A DNA stretch of 6,372 bases, from the NCBI GenBank assembly GCA_964495705.1, contig CAZBWS010000102.1:1-6372 (forward strand). Reading direction: 5' to 3'. Under the pieces are notes generated by a model. That model was given only the letters and a program-made list of their open reading frames with translations, searched no databases and had not been told where the DNA came from. The position numbers and the translations under genes were made by a program. This document shows positions 1-5,450 of the stretch, one piece after another. Within the stretch, counting starts at the first letter, position 1, and each line of letters starts with the position of its first letter. This stretch comes from CAZBWS01 sp964495705 (GTDB taxonomy: Bacteria > Pseudomonadota > Gammaproteobacteria > HTCC5015).

Positions 1-125
1 TCAGCAGACTCAATTGCAACTGCAATATCAAAGTTACCAAATAAAGTAGTATCAGCCATTACAGCTGCTGGAGATAGTGCTGTTGCAACCGCTGTTGCGA
101 GTAGTGCTTTACGTACGATTTTCAT
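1..125 (-). CDS. Gram-negative outer-membrane porin, N-terminal fragment (runs off left edge)
   Basis: Translating the minus strand from the ATG at 125 gives 41 open codons to the window edge. Residues 1-24 are a classic Sec signal peptide: basic start MKIVRK, an Ala/Leu/Val-rich core, and a signal peptidase I site after Val-Met-Ala (A24). The mature start DTTLFGNFDIAVAIES resembles the first beta strand of general trimeric porins, which often begin with Asp, a few polar residues and an LYG-like motif. The family role is a beta-barrel diffusion channel in the outer membrane. An AGAGGA ribosome site lies 11 bases upstream and a sigma70-like promoter about 100 bases upstream, both supporting this start. 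Only the N-terminus is visible, so the porin assignment rests on signal peptide plus one strand. Another outer-membrane or periplasmic protein is possible. Confidence 0.7.
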   Translation of the reverse strand, partial: MKIVRKALLATAVATALSPAAVMADTTLFGNFDIAVAIESA

Positions 126-136
126 ATGATTATATA

Positions 137-142
137 TCCTCT
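137..142 (-). promoter_or_regulatory. Ribosome binding site of the porin-like gene
   Basis: On the minus strand the sequence reads AGAGGA, 11 bases before the ATG at 125. It is a good match to the anti-Shine-Dalgarno and decides the start of the edge-truncated gene. Confidence 0.65.
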
Positions 143-221
143 GATAAGAGATTTTATTATTTAGGTCCTAAAATTCCTGCAGCGAAACTACTTATGACAG
201 CTTTGTTGCAAGTTGTGATTG

Positions 222-250
222 ATACTAGGCCATTAAAAAAGATCAATCAA
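222..250 (-). promoter_or_regulatory. Sigma70-like promoter of the porin-like gene
   Basis: On the minus strand, TTGATT (245-250, 4 of 6 to the -35 consensus) and TAGTAT (222-227, 4 of 6 to the -10 consensus) are separated by exactly 17 bases. Transcription would begin near 214-216, leaving a 5' leader of about 90 bases before the ATG at 125. Long leaders are common for porin mRNAs, which are frequent targets of small RNAs; whether that applies here is inference. Confidence 0.5.
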
Positions 251-295
251 GTATATGGGTGAAATTAATTTATCAATATAAATCATTGTCTTATG

Positions 296-315
296 AGTGT
301 TTTGTATAAAACACT
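296..315. repeat. Perfect palindrome, operator-like (8-base arms, 4-base centre)
   Basis: The sequence reads AGTGTTTT, GTAT, AAAACACT, with arms exactly complementary. It lies about 46 bases upstream of the porin -35 box and centres roughly 90 bases upstream of the predicted porin transcript start. It could bind a dimeric regulator. On the plus strand it is followed by T-rich DNA, so a weak AU-rich terminator is an alternative, but no gene ends next to it on that strand. Confidence 0.5.
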
Positions 316-373
316 TTAACTTTTTTCTGTTTTTTGCTGTTATTTGGTTAGTGTGTAATGCCCTTTTGGGCTA

Positions 374-400
374 CTAGATATGGTAGAGAGAAGTATCTAG
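374..400. repeat. Inverted repeat, 7-base arms with 13-base spacer
   Basis: Arms CTAGATA (374-380) and TATCTAG (394-400) are exact reverse complements. The repeat sits about 55 bases upstream of the candidate lgt -10 box and directly after a smaller GCCC-TTTT-GGGC repeat (360-371). No T-tract follows on either strand, so it is not a convincing terminator. The function is unknown. Confidence 0.4.
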
Positions 401-452
401 GGTGATTTGTGTGGTTTGATTATGCGGATAGGCTGTTCCAGATCGCTGTAGC

Positions 453-461
453 TGCTAGAAT
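453..461 (+). promoter_or_regulatory. Candidate extended -10 promoter for lgt-thyA-folA
   Basis: TGC followed by TAGAAT matches the extended -10 pattern TGn-TATAAT at 5 of 6 hexamer positions. The hexamer 17 bases upstream (CTGTTC, 433-438) is a poor -35, which extended -10 promoters tolerate. Transcription would start near 468, about 56 bases ahead of lgt. A second, weaker TAGAAT lies at 475-480. Confidence 0.4.
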
Positions 462-523
462 GCGCGCGCAACTATAGAATAACAGCTGTAGTAAGCGCTT
501 TAATTAATCAAGAAAATCGATTT

Positions 524-1324
524 ATGTTTGTTTATCCGGAAATTGATCCTGTCGCATTGGCCTTGGGGCCAATAAAGATACATTGGTACGGCCTCATGTA
601 CTTGGCGGGTTTTGCCTTGTTTTGGGGCTTGGGTGTGTTGCGGGCAAGGCGAGCGGATACGCCATTCAATCAAGAGCAGGTAGGGGACTTTCTGTTCTAC
701 GGTGCGCTGGGTGTGATTTTAGGTGGGCGTATCGGCTATGCATTATTTTATAACTGGGAAGTGACTTCGGCTAACCCCTTAAGTCTGCTTAAAGTTTGGG
801 AAGGCGGTATGTCTTTTCACGGGGGCTTGCTCGGTGTTATCGCGGCCATGGTTTGGTATGCCCGCAGTGTACTGAAAGTATCTTTTTGGCAAGTGGCTGA
901 TTTTGTTGCACCTTTGGTTCCCCATGGATTAATGTTTGGCCGTTTGGGTAACTTTATTAATAGCGAGCTTTGGGGGCGAAGTGTGGATGAGAATTTCATG
1001 TTTGCTGTACAGCATGCCGGGCAGTGGAAGCACCCCTCGATGTTATACCAAGCATTTGGTGAAGGCTTGTTGCTGTTTTTGGTTCTGTGGATTTATAGTA
1101 GTAAGCCCCGACCCATGATGGCGGTCTCTGGTTTATTTTTACTGGGCTATGGTGCAGCGCGTTTTAGTGTGGAATTTGTACGCCTACCCGATGAACACAT
1201 TGGTTATTTGTTAGGTACGGATTGGTTGACTATGGGACATATATTAACCATGCCGATGATAGCGAGTGGTTTGTTATTGATGTTGTGGGGCTATATTAAA
1301 CACCCCGTAAAAGCGAAAGGTTAA
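524..1324 (+). CDS. lgt: Phosphatidylglycerol-prolipoprotein diacylglyceryl transferase
   Basis: Lgt is an inner-membrane enzyme that moves a diacylglyceryl group from phosphatidylglycerol onto the lipobox cysteine of prolipoproteins, the first step of lipoprotein maturation. The 266-residue product has the family landmarks in order: an N-terminal IHWYGLMYL segment (19-27), GGRIGYALFY (67-76), SFHGGLLG (97-104) with the essential histidine at H99, the signature GRLGNFINSELWGR (139-152), HPSMLYQAFGEG (170-181) and an Arg-rich YGAARFSVEFVRLPD stretch (209-223). Several hydrophobic segments fit a polytopic membrane protein. Its length matches the shorter Pseudomonas-type proteins rather than the 291-residue E. 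coli form. The start agrees with the family N-terminus, although the ribosome site is weak (only AAGAAAA-like). It heads a tight cluster with thyA and folA. Confidence 0.97.
   Translation: MFVYPEIDPVALALGPIKIHWYGLMYLAGFALFWGLGVLRARRADTPFNQEQVGDFLFYGALGVILGGRIGYALFYNWEVTSANPLSLLKVWEGGMSFHGGLLGVIAAMVWYARSVLKVSFWQVADFVAPLVPHGLMFGRLGNFINSELWGRSVDENFMFAVQHAGQWKHPSMLYQAFGEGLLLFLVLWIYSSKPRPMMAVSGLFLLGYGAARFSVEFVRLPDEHIGYLLGTDWLTMGHILTMPMIASGLLLMLWGYIKHPVKAKG
1316..1320 (+). promoter_or_regulatory. Ribosome binding site of thyA inside the lgt 3' end
   Basis: AAAGG lies 8 bases before the thyA ATG and within the last codons of lgt. With the lgt stop only 4 bases before thyA, this points to translational coupling of the two genes. 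Confidence 0.6.
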
Positions 1325-1328
1325 CCTT

Positions 1329-2162
1329 ATGCAGCAATATTTAGATCTAATGCAGCACATCTTAGATGACGGTACTCATAAAGAGGATCGTACGGGCACC
1401 GGGACTATCTCGGTGTTTGGCTATCAGATGCGCTTTAATCTAGCTGACGGCTTTCCCATGGTGACGACTAAAAAACTACACCTTAAGTCGATTATTCACG
1501 AGCTGTTGTGGTTCTTGCAAGGCGAGACCAATATTCAGTATTTGCAGGATAACGGCGTTAAAATTTGGGATGGCTGGGCCACCGCTGAAGGCGAGTTAGG
1601 CCCTGTGTACGGCAAGCAGTGGCGATCTTGGGAGGGAGCAAATGGAGAGGTGGTTGACCAAATTTCCCAGCTGATCCATGACATAAAAACCAACCCTGAT
1701 TCACGTCGCCTGATTGTGAGTGCTTGGAACCCTGCATTGTTGCCAGACACGCAATATAGCCCAGATGAAAATGCAGCGATGGGCAAGCAGGCTTTACCTC
1801 CTTGCCATACACTGTTTCAATTTTACGTGGTGGAAGGCAAGTTGTCTTGCCAGTTATATCAGCGTAGTGGTGATGTGTTTCTCGGTGTGCCATTTAATAT
1901 TGCCTCCTATGCCTTATTAACGCTGATGGTGGCGCAGGTATGCGGCTTGGAACCAGGTGATTTTGTGCACACCTTTGGCGACGCGCATTTATACAGTAAC
2001 CATATGCAGCAAGTGCAAGAGCAGTTAAGTCGCCAGCCTTTGACGTTGCCAACGATGAAAATTAACCCTAACAAAAAAGACATCTTTGATTTCACGATAG
2101 ATGACTTTGAAGTGATGGACTATGAGTGCCATCCGCATATCAAAGCTCCAGTGGCTATCTAG
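1329..2162 (+). CDS. thyA: Thymidylate synthase
   Basis: ThyA makes dTMP from dUMP using 5,10-methylene-tetrahydrofolate as both carbon donor and reductant, releasing dihydrofolate. The protein aligns with E. coli ThyA from end to end: DRTGTGT (20-26) with the phosphate-binding R21, SIIHELLWFLQG (about 54-65), GPVYGKQWRSW, PDSRRLIVSAWN with the arginine pair R126-R127, the catalytic PPCH with nucleophile C159, SCQLYQRSGDVFLGVPFNIASYALL, and the conserved C-terminus IKAPVAI. It has 277 residues against 264 in E. coli. All of the excess is about 13 extra residues between AWN and the active-site cysteine (roughly residues 135-158). It follows lgt by 4 bases and precedes folA by 12, and FolA recycles its dihydrofolate product. 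Confidence 0.98.
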   Translation: MQQYLDLMQHILDDGTHKEDRTGTGTISVFGYQMRFNLADGFPMVTTKKLHLKSIIHELLWFLQGETNIQYLQDNGVKIWDGWATAEGELGPVYGKQWRSWEGANGEVVDQISQLIHDIKTNPDSRRLIVSAWNPALLPDTQYSPDENAAMGKQALPPCHTLFQFYVVEGKLSCQLYQRSGDVFLGVPFNIASYALLTLMVAQVCGLEPGDFVHTFGDAHLYSNHMQQVQEQLSRQPLTLPTMKINPNKKDIFDFTIDDFEVMDYECHPHIKAPVAI

Positions 2163-2168
2163 AGGGAG
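2163..2168 (+). promoter_or_regulatory. Ribosome binding site of folA
   Basis: AGGGAG directly follows the thyA stop codon and ends 6 bases before the folA ATG at 2175. It is the strongest ribosome site on the plus strand of this window and supports that start. Confidence 0.65.
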
Positions 2169-2174
2169 ATTACA

Positions 2175-2690
2175 ATGACGACGCTTTCATTAATTGTTGC
2201 TATGGCGAATGACCGTGTCATCGGCATAGATAACACCTTGCCTTGGCGTTTATCTGCGGATCTTAAGCGCTTTAAGGCCACAACCATGGGTAAGCCTATT
2301 ATTATGGGTCGCAAGACCTGGGACTCTATTGGTCGCCCACTTCCTGGGCGCTTAAATATTGTGATTAGTCGCAATGCGGATTACCCCGCCGAGGGCGCCA
2401 AGGTAGTGTCCAGCCTAGAGTCCGCTATTGCTCTTGCCAAGCAGGAAGAGGCCGATGAGATTATGATTATGGGTGGTGCGAACATCTATCAGCAAGCAAT
2501 GCCGCTGGTCGACAAAATGTACCTCACCGTGATTGATCTGGATATTAAAGGTGATGCTTGGTTTCCAGAATATGATGCAAGCCTGTGGCGTGTTGCAAGT
2601 GAAGAGCAATGTCAGCAAGAAGCGATTCAATCAGAGACGGTTAAGCAAGTGGCGTTCAACTACTCTTTCGTGGATTTAGTGCGAGCCTAA
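2175..2690 (+). CDS. folA: Dihydrofolate reductase (trimethoprim target type)
   Basis: FolA reduces dihydrofolate to tetrahydrofolate with NADPH, closing the cycle opened by ThyA. The 171-residue product has the chromosomal DHFR pattern: LIVAMANDRVIGIDNTLPW (6-24), the active-site acid D29 in RLSADLKRF, MGRKTWDSIGRPLPGR (44-59) for NADPH and folate contacts, VISR (63-66), and the MGGANIY nucleotide-binding turn (99-105), ending in a WFPEYD motif and a final beta strand. It is slightly longer than E. coli FolA (159 residues), as in Pseudomonas-like relatives. Its stop codon faces the stop of the minus-strand acyltransferase with 2 bases between them, so no intergenic terminator fits. Confidence 0.97.
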   Translation: MTTLSLIVAMANDRVIGIDNTLPWRLSADLKRFKATTMGKPIIMGRKTWDSIGRPLPGRLNIVISRNADYPAEGAKVVSSLESAIALAKQEEADEIMIMGGANIYQQAMPLVDKMYLTVIDLDIKGDAWFPEYDASLWRVASEEQCQQEAIQSETVKQVAFNYSFVDLVRA

Positions 2691-2692
2691 TT

Positions 2693-3292
2693 TTATGGGT
2701 TTTGCCACTGGGCATTTTTAGGAAACTTGCACTTAACATCTTTGAATAAAGCCTGTATTTTGGCGATGTCGGCGTCCTTATCCCCAGTTGGGTGATACAA
2801 GGGCAGTAGCCCGACCACCTTCTTTTCGTAATCCCAGTAAATGGGGAAGAGGGGAATGCCTGCACCCTCAGCAATATGATAAAACCCCTTCTTCCATGTT
2901 GTGGTTGCACTGCGTGTACCTTCGGGGGCGATGCCTAGTACAAGCTTTTCATGGGCTTGAAAAATCGCCACCTGTTGTTCAACGGCTCCGCTGTTTTGAT
3001 TGCGCACGACGGGAATACCGCCAGCCCATGCTAGTAGAGGCCTAAAGGGGCCAACAAAGATACTGGCCTTGCCTATCCAGCTTGCCTTTAAACCGATTGC
3101 TAACATGGCCAGCATACCAATTGCAAAATCCCAGTTGCTAGTGTGGGGCGCAGCAATAATTAAACATTTTTTAGTGTTGGGAAGTTCGCCTTCGAAGCGC
3201 CAGCCTAATAACCTTAATAAGCTACGCCCCAGCCAGTGAGAAAAGGCGTTGCCACGTAAGGGCAGTTGTTCGGGAGGCGGGGGTATATACAT
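2693..3292 (-). CDS. PlsC-family lysophospholipid/glycerol-phosphate acyltransferase-like protein
   Basis: This family transfers an acyl chain from acyl-CoA or acyl-ACP onto a lysophospholipid or glycerol phosphate, usually at the membrane face. The 199-residue product has the catalytic HX4D motif (H50-TSNW-D55 in APHTSNWDF), a GGIPVVR block with R97 as motif II, the acceptor-binding PEGTRS motif III (123-128), and a GAGIPLFPIYWDY segment resembling motif IV. The length matches short stand-alone members of the family, often annotated simply as 1-acyl-glycerol-3-phosphate acyltransferase-like. It is probably not the essential PlsC, which normally carries N-terminal membrane segments. The true acceptor cannot be told from sequence. 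Its ATG lies 1 base after the arsC stop, with no clear ribosome site, indicating coupled translation. It is the last gene of the minus-strand cluster and converges with folA. Confidence 0.88.
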   Translation of the reverse strand: MYIPPPPEQLPLRGNAFSHWLGRSLLRLLGWRFEGELPNTKKCLIIAAPHTSNWDFAIGMLAMLAIGLKASWIGKASIFVGPFRPLLAWAGGIPVVRNQNSGAVEQQVAIFQAHEKLVLGIAPEGTRSATTTWKKGFYHIAEGAGIPLFPIYWDYEKKVVGLLPLYHPTGDKDADIAKIQALFKDVKCKFPKNAQWQNP

Positions 3293-3293
3293 A

Positions 3294-3710
3294 TTAGAGG
3301 CTGAATTTTTCCAGTAGCCAGACCTTTATTTCATCGCGCACACGGCAAAAGGCGGCGATATTTTCCGCATCGTTGTCCCCTTCATTTGAAGGGTCTGTAA
3401 AGGGGGCGTGAATGAGTTGTTTATTCGCAGGAAACCAAGGGCAAGTTTCCTTTGCGCTGTCGCACACAGTAATTACATAGTCGATATGTTGGCCTTCAAA
3501 AGCGTCTATTGTTTTAGAACTGAGAGTGTCCGTTGCAATGCCTGCGTCCTGTAGGGCGGCTATAGCGTGAGGCTTCACAAAGGTTTTCTCAGTGCCGGCG
3601 CTATGGCATTCAAAGCGGTCGCCAAAGTGCTCGCGCATCAGTCCCTCTGCCATTTGCGAGCGCGCTGAGTTATGTGTGCAGATAAAGAGTATGGATTGTT
3701 TGTTGCTCAT
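3294..3710 (-). CDS. arsC: Arsenate reductase, thioredoxin-type, LMW protein-tyrosine-phosphatase fold
   Basis: Enzymes of this type reduce arsenate to arsenite using a relay of three cysteines finally reset by thioredoxin. The 138-residue product has the phosphatase P-loop CTHNSAR (C11 to R17, a CX5R motif) followed by SQMAEG, then TVCDSAKETCPWFP with C83 and C90. The C83/C90 spacing of seven matches the C82/C89 redox pair of Staphylococcus aureus pI258 ArsC. FTDPS holds the general-acid D106-P107. All three cysteines are present, so arsenate reductase is favoured over a plain tyrosine phosphatase. No arsR, arsB or acr3 lies nearby, so its role may be broader. It starts 2 bases after the apaH stop without a visible ribosome site and is followed 1 base later by the acyltransferase. 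Confidence 0.85.
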   Translation of the reverse strand: MSNKQSILFICTHNSARSQMAEGLMREHFGDRFECHSAGTEKTFVKPHAIAALQDAGIATDTLSSKTIDAFEGQHIDYVITVCDSAKETCPWFPANKQLIHAPFTDPSNEGDNDAENIAAFCRVRDEIKVWLLEKFSL

Positions 3711-3712
3711 AG

Positions 3713-4543
3713 TTATATCGGTTTAATACTGTTAATTGAATTCACCTGAGTGATCTCAGGAACTTCGGTGTCGATTCTTAATGCGGTTAATTGGCCGCCC
3801 CAGAGGCAGCCCGTATCAATGGCGTATACATTATTGCGCTGTACTAGACCGAGGGTAGACCAGTGCCCAAAGATGATTTTACGCTTCTGTGACTGACGCC
3901 TTTTGACGTCGAACCACGGCATATATTTAGACTTGCTCTGCTTGCCTGGTGCGCCCTTTAATTTCAAATCTAGGGCACCATTTTTATCGCAGTACCGCAT
4001 GCGAGTGAGAATGTTAGTAATCACTCGTAGGCGTTCATAGCCACGTAAATCTTCATGCCATTGATTCGGTTCGTTACCATACATATTGTCAAAAAATGTA
4101 ACATAATCATCCCCGCGTATAGCGTGTTGTACTTCCTTGGCATAGCTGCGCGCTTGGCTACGTGTCCAGCTCGGGTGTAAGCCAGCGTGAACCATGCTGA
4201 AGCCCAGTTCTTTGTCGCGATGAAAAAGTTTTTGCTGGCGCAGCCAGTTGAGTAGCTCTTCACGATCAGGGGCATCAAGAATCTCTTGCGTAGTATCGTG
4301 CTTACTCAGCGGGCGGCTAGTATAGGCGCTGGCCAATAAGCTAAGGTCGTGGTTGCCCAGTGTGACAACTGTATTGCTCAGAGATTTAATGTAGCGCAGG
4401 GTAGCGAGAGACTGAGGGCCGCGATTAACTAAGTCTCCGGCAAACCACAGCTGGTCAGACTTGGGCTGGTAATCAATTTTCTTTAGCAGGGCTTTTAGCT
4501 CTTCTAAGCAGCCCTGTATGTCGCCAATTGCGTAAACCGCCAT
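3713..4543 (-). CDS. apaH: Bis(5'-nucleosyl)-tetraphosphatase, symmetrical (Ap4A hydrolase)
   Basis: ApaH splits Ap4A symmetrically into two ADP, and is known in enterobacteria also to remove Np4 caps from RNA 5' ends. The 276-residue protein is a calcineurin-like metallophosphatase with the metal-binding signatures in order: GDIQGC (7-12, D8), GDLVNRGP (36-43, D37), GNHD (63-66), VHAG (118-121) and FGHWSTLG (225-232), followed by the ApaH-typical DTGCLWGGQLTALR (243-256). Length and N-terminus agree with the E. coli enzyme. It lies 88 bases downstream of apaG, a gap larger than at the other junctions, and 2 bases upstream of arsC. The ribosome site is weak (a GAAG about 9-12 bases upstream). 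Confidence 0.97.
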   Translation of the reverse strand: MAVYAIGDIQGCLEELKALLKKIDYQPKSDQLWFAGDLVNRGPQSLATLRYIKSLSNTVVTLGNHDLSLLASAYTSRPLSKHDTTQEILDAPDREELLNWLRQQKLFHRDKELGFSMVHAGLHPSWTRSQARSYAKEVQHAIRGDDYVTFFDNMYGNEPNQWHEDLRGYERLRVITNILTRMRYCDKNGALDLKLKGAPGKQSKSKYMPWFDVKRRQSQKRKIIFGHWSTLGLVQRNNVYAIDTGCLWGGQLTALRIDTEVPEITQVNSINSIKPI

Positions 4544-4631
4544 AGGATTCGCTTCGGTTTAAAAAGATAAACTGATCTTATCTATTCGCGCAGCTAGAAG
4601 ACAGTTTTTTTTGCGTTAAGTCTAACGACAT

Positions 4632-5003
4632 TTAATGCAGAGTACGGGGGACAGAGAGGACAAATTCTGGAATATCCGCATCAAAGGGCCGGCCTTCTTC
4701 GCTGAGCATTTGATAGCTGCCGGTCATGGTGCCTACATCGGTTTCTAAAATAGCACCACTGGTATAGGAAAAGGCTTCGCCGGGTTGAATAATAGGTTGC
4801 TCCCCAATGACACCGTCGCCTTCAACTTCATCAATCTTGCCATTGCTATCTGTAATCACCCAGTGACGTGCGAGTAATTGAGCAGGGGTGATACCAATAT
4901 TTTCTATAGTAATGGTGTAGGCAAAAACAAAACGTTCATCAGAGGAACTACTTTGGTCTTCGATATAGTCGGTTTCGACAAAAATCTGGATGTCATTGTT
5001 CAT
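4632..5003 (-). CDS. apaG: ApaG domain protein (Co2+/Mg2+ efflux protein ApaG)
   Basis: ApaG is a small fibronectin-III-like beta-sandwich protein conserved beside apaH. It has been linked to magnesium and cobalt handling in Salmonella, but its biochemical role is unsettled. The 123-residue product spans the whole domain: an N-terminal strand (DIQIFVETDYIEDQSSS), YTITIENIG (29-37), LLARHWVITDSNGK (43-56), VEGDGVIGEQPIIQPGEAFSYTSG (the glycine-rich family signature), then GTMTGSYQM and FVLSVPRTLH at the end. Length fits E. coli ApaG (125). The start overlaps the stop of the upstream gene in an ATGA arrangement (5000-5003), with no good ribosome site of its own, so its translation probably depends on that gene. 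Confidence 0.97.
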   Translation of the reverse strand: MNNDIQIFVETDYIEDQSSSSDERFVFAYTITIENIGITPAQLLARHWVITDSNGKIDEVEGDGVIGEQPIIQPGEAFSYTSGAILETDVGTMTGSYQMLSEEGRPFDADIPEFVLSVPRTLH

Positions 5004-5389
5004 GGGTGTATTGTAGTTTTTATAGGCGCTATCTGCATCAATTCTTTCGTTAGTATATTCAGAATAAAGTGTCGCAATTCTAAGGGAAGCCTTTCACTGC
5101 TTAAGCGAAAGGCCCTGGCTGCCGCTTGCCAGTTCGGCTGCCCGCAGGCCATTAGTATGGAAGCTTGTTTATGTCGTGGATTGGACTCCCCGTCATCCAC
5201 ACACATCTTTTTACACGATTGCCCGTCTTGCCAGCGAATGGATTGTTCATGCCAACCTTTGTTATAACAAAACTCAAATTTTATAACAGCCTCATTTTGG
5301 TGCCAGAGGTACAAGTCAGCCTCTGGGCTATTAAACCAGCTGCGCTGATCAAGGTCTCGTGTGCGGATATAACGAAGTTGTGAGTGCAT
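5000..5389 (-). CDS. Uncharacterised 129-residue protein between rsmA and apaG
   Basis: I do not recognise a named family. The product is soluble-looking, with no signal peptide or membrane segment, and rich in Trp, His and Cys (C41, C59, C63, C82). The first two thirds alternate like beta strands: RSWFNSPEADLYLWHQ (16-31), VIKFEFCYNKG (35-45), QSIRW (49-53). A polar VDDGESNPRHKQASIL stretch (64-79) follows, and the C-terminal third looks helical. From memory, small proteins with a similar DDGE...K.S..L core occur in Pseudomonas-like genomes, but this is unverified. The ATG is the only possible start: a TGA lies in frame two codons upstream and no GTG or TTG start follows nearby. The gene overlaps apaG by 4 bases, which supports it being real. 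A CRP-type promoter lies directly upstream. Confidence 0.75.
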   Translation of the reverse strand: MHSQLRYIRTRDLDQRSWFNSPEADLYLWHQNEAVIKFEFCYNKGWHEQSIRWQDGQSCKKMCVDDGESNPRHKQASILMACGQPNWQAAARAFRLSSERLPLELRHFILNILTKELMQIAPIKTTIHP

Positions 5390-5394
5390 AGGTC

Positions 5395-5437
5395 ATTATC
5401 CGTTGTGTGATGCGGATATGCTGTGACATACATCACA
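5395..5437 (-). promoter_or_regulatory. CRP-dependent class II-like promoter: CRP operator plus -10 box
   Basis: TGTGA-CATACA-TCACA (5422-5437) has both CRP half-sites perfect at the standard 6-base spacing. On the minus strand GATAAT (5395-5400) matches the -10 consensus at 5 of 6 positions, and there is no good -35 (CAGCAT). If transcription starts 7 bases beyond the -10, at 5388, the operator centres at -41.5, the classic class II activator position. The predicted start then coincides with the ATG of the uncharacterised gene (5387-5389), implying a leaderless or nearly leaderless message. The mirrored position on the plus strand has no -10-like sequence. Confidence 0.6.
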
Positions 5438-5450
5438 AAGGCAAAGATTG

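Larger units (their letters stand above)
126..523. other. Divergent intergenic region between the porin-like gene and lgt
   Basis: This 398-base AT-rich region has no credible gene; a short plus-strand frame at its left end is only the antisense of the porin start. It holds the porin ribosome site and promoter (137-250), a small palindrome TTTAGG-T-CCTAAA in the porin leader (160-172), a perfect 8-base-arm palindrome (296-315), T-rich runs on the plus strand (about 316-342), a GCCC-TTTT-GGGC repeat (360-371), a 7-base-arm inverted repeat (374-400) and an extended -10 element that could start lgt (453-461). No tRNA-like or riboswitch-like fold was recognised. Confidence 0.8.

Noticed and set aside
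194..200. CTGTCAT on the minus strand, identical to a PhoB half-site
   Set aside because: The second half-site at the required 11-base period matches poorly on either side, and the element lies downstream of the predicted porin transcript start. A single 7-base match is weak evidence for phosphate control.
77..262. A 61-codon plus-strand open frame at the left end
   Set aside because: It is antisense to the porin start and its promoter, has no ribosome site, and its product has no recognisable features.
1535..1893. Minus-strand open frames of 83 and 111 codons inside thyA
   Set aside because: They lie wholly within the unambiguous thyA coding sequence, have no family features and no ribosome sites.
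4561..4583. Hairpin plus T-run between apaG and apaH as a Rho-independent terminator
   Set aside because: The stem has 6 pairs with a single G-C and only four T follow before A residues. It is too weak to call as a terminator.
4878..5267. A 129-codon plus-strand frame opposite apaG and the uncharacterised gene
   Set aside because: It overlaps the well-supported apaG and the coupled upstream gene on the other strand, has no promoter or ribosome site, and its translation looks like antisense composition.
5406..5421. A second CRP-like half-site TGTGA next to the perfect operator
   Set aside because: The partner half after the 6-base spacer is TATGC instead of TCACA, so there is only one half-site.
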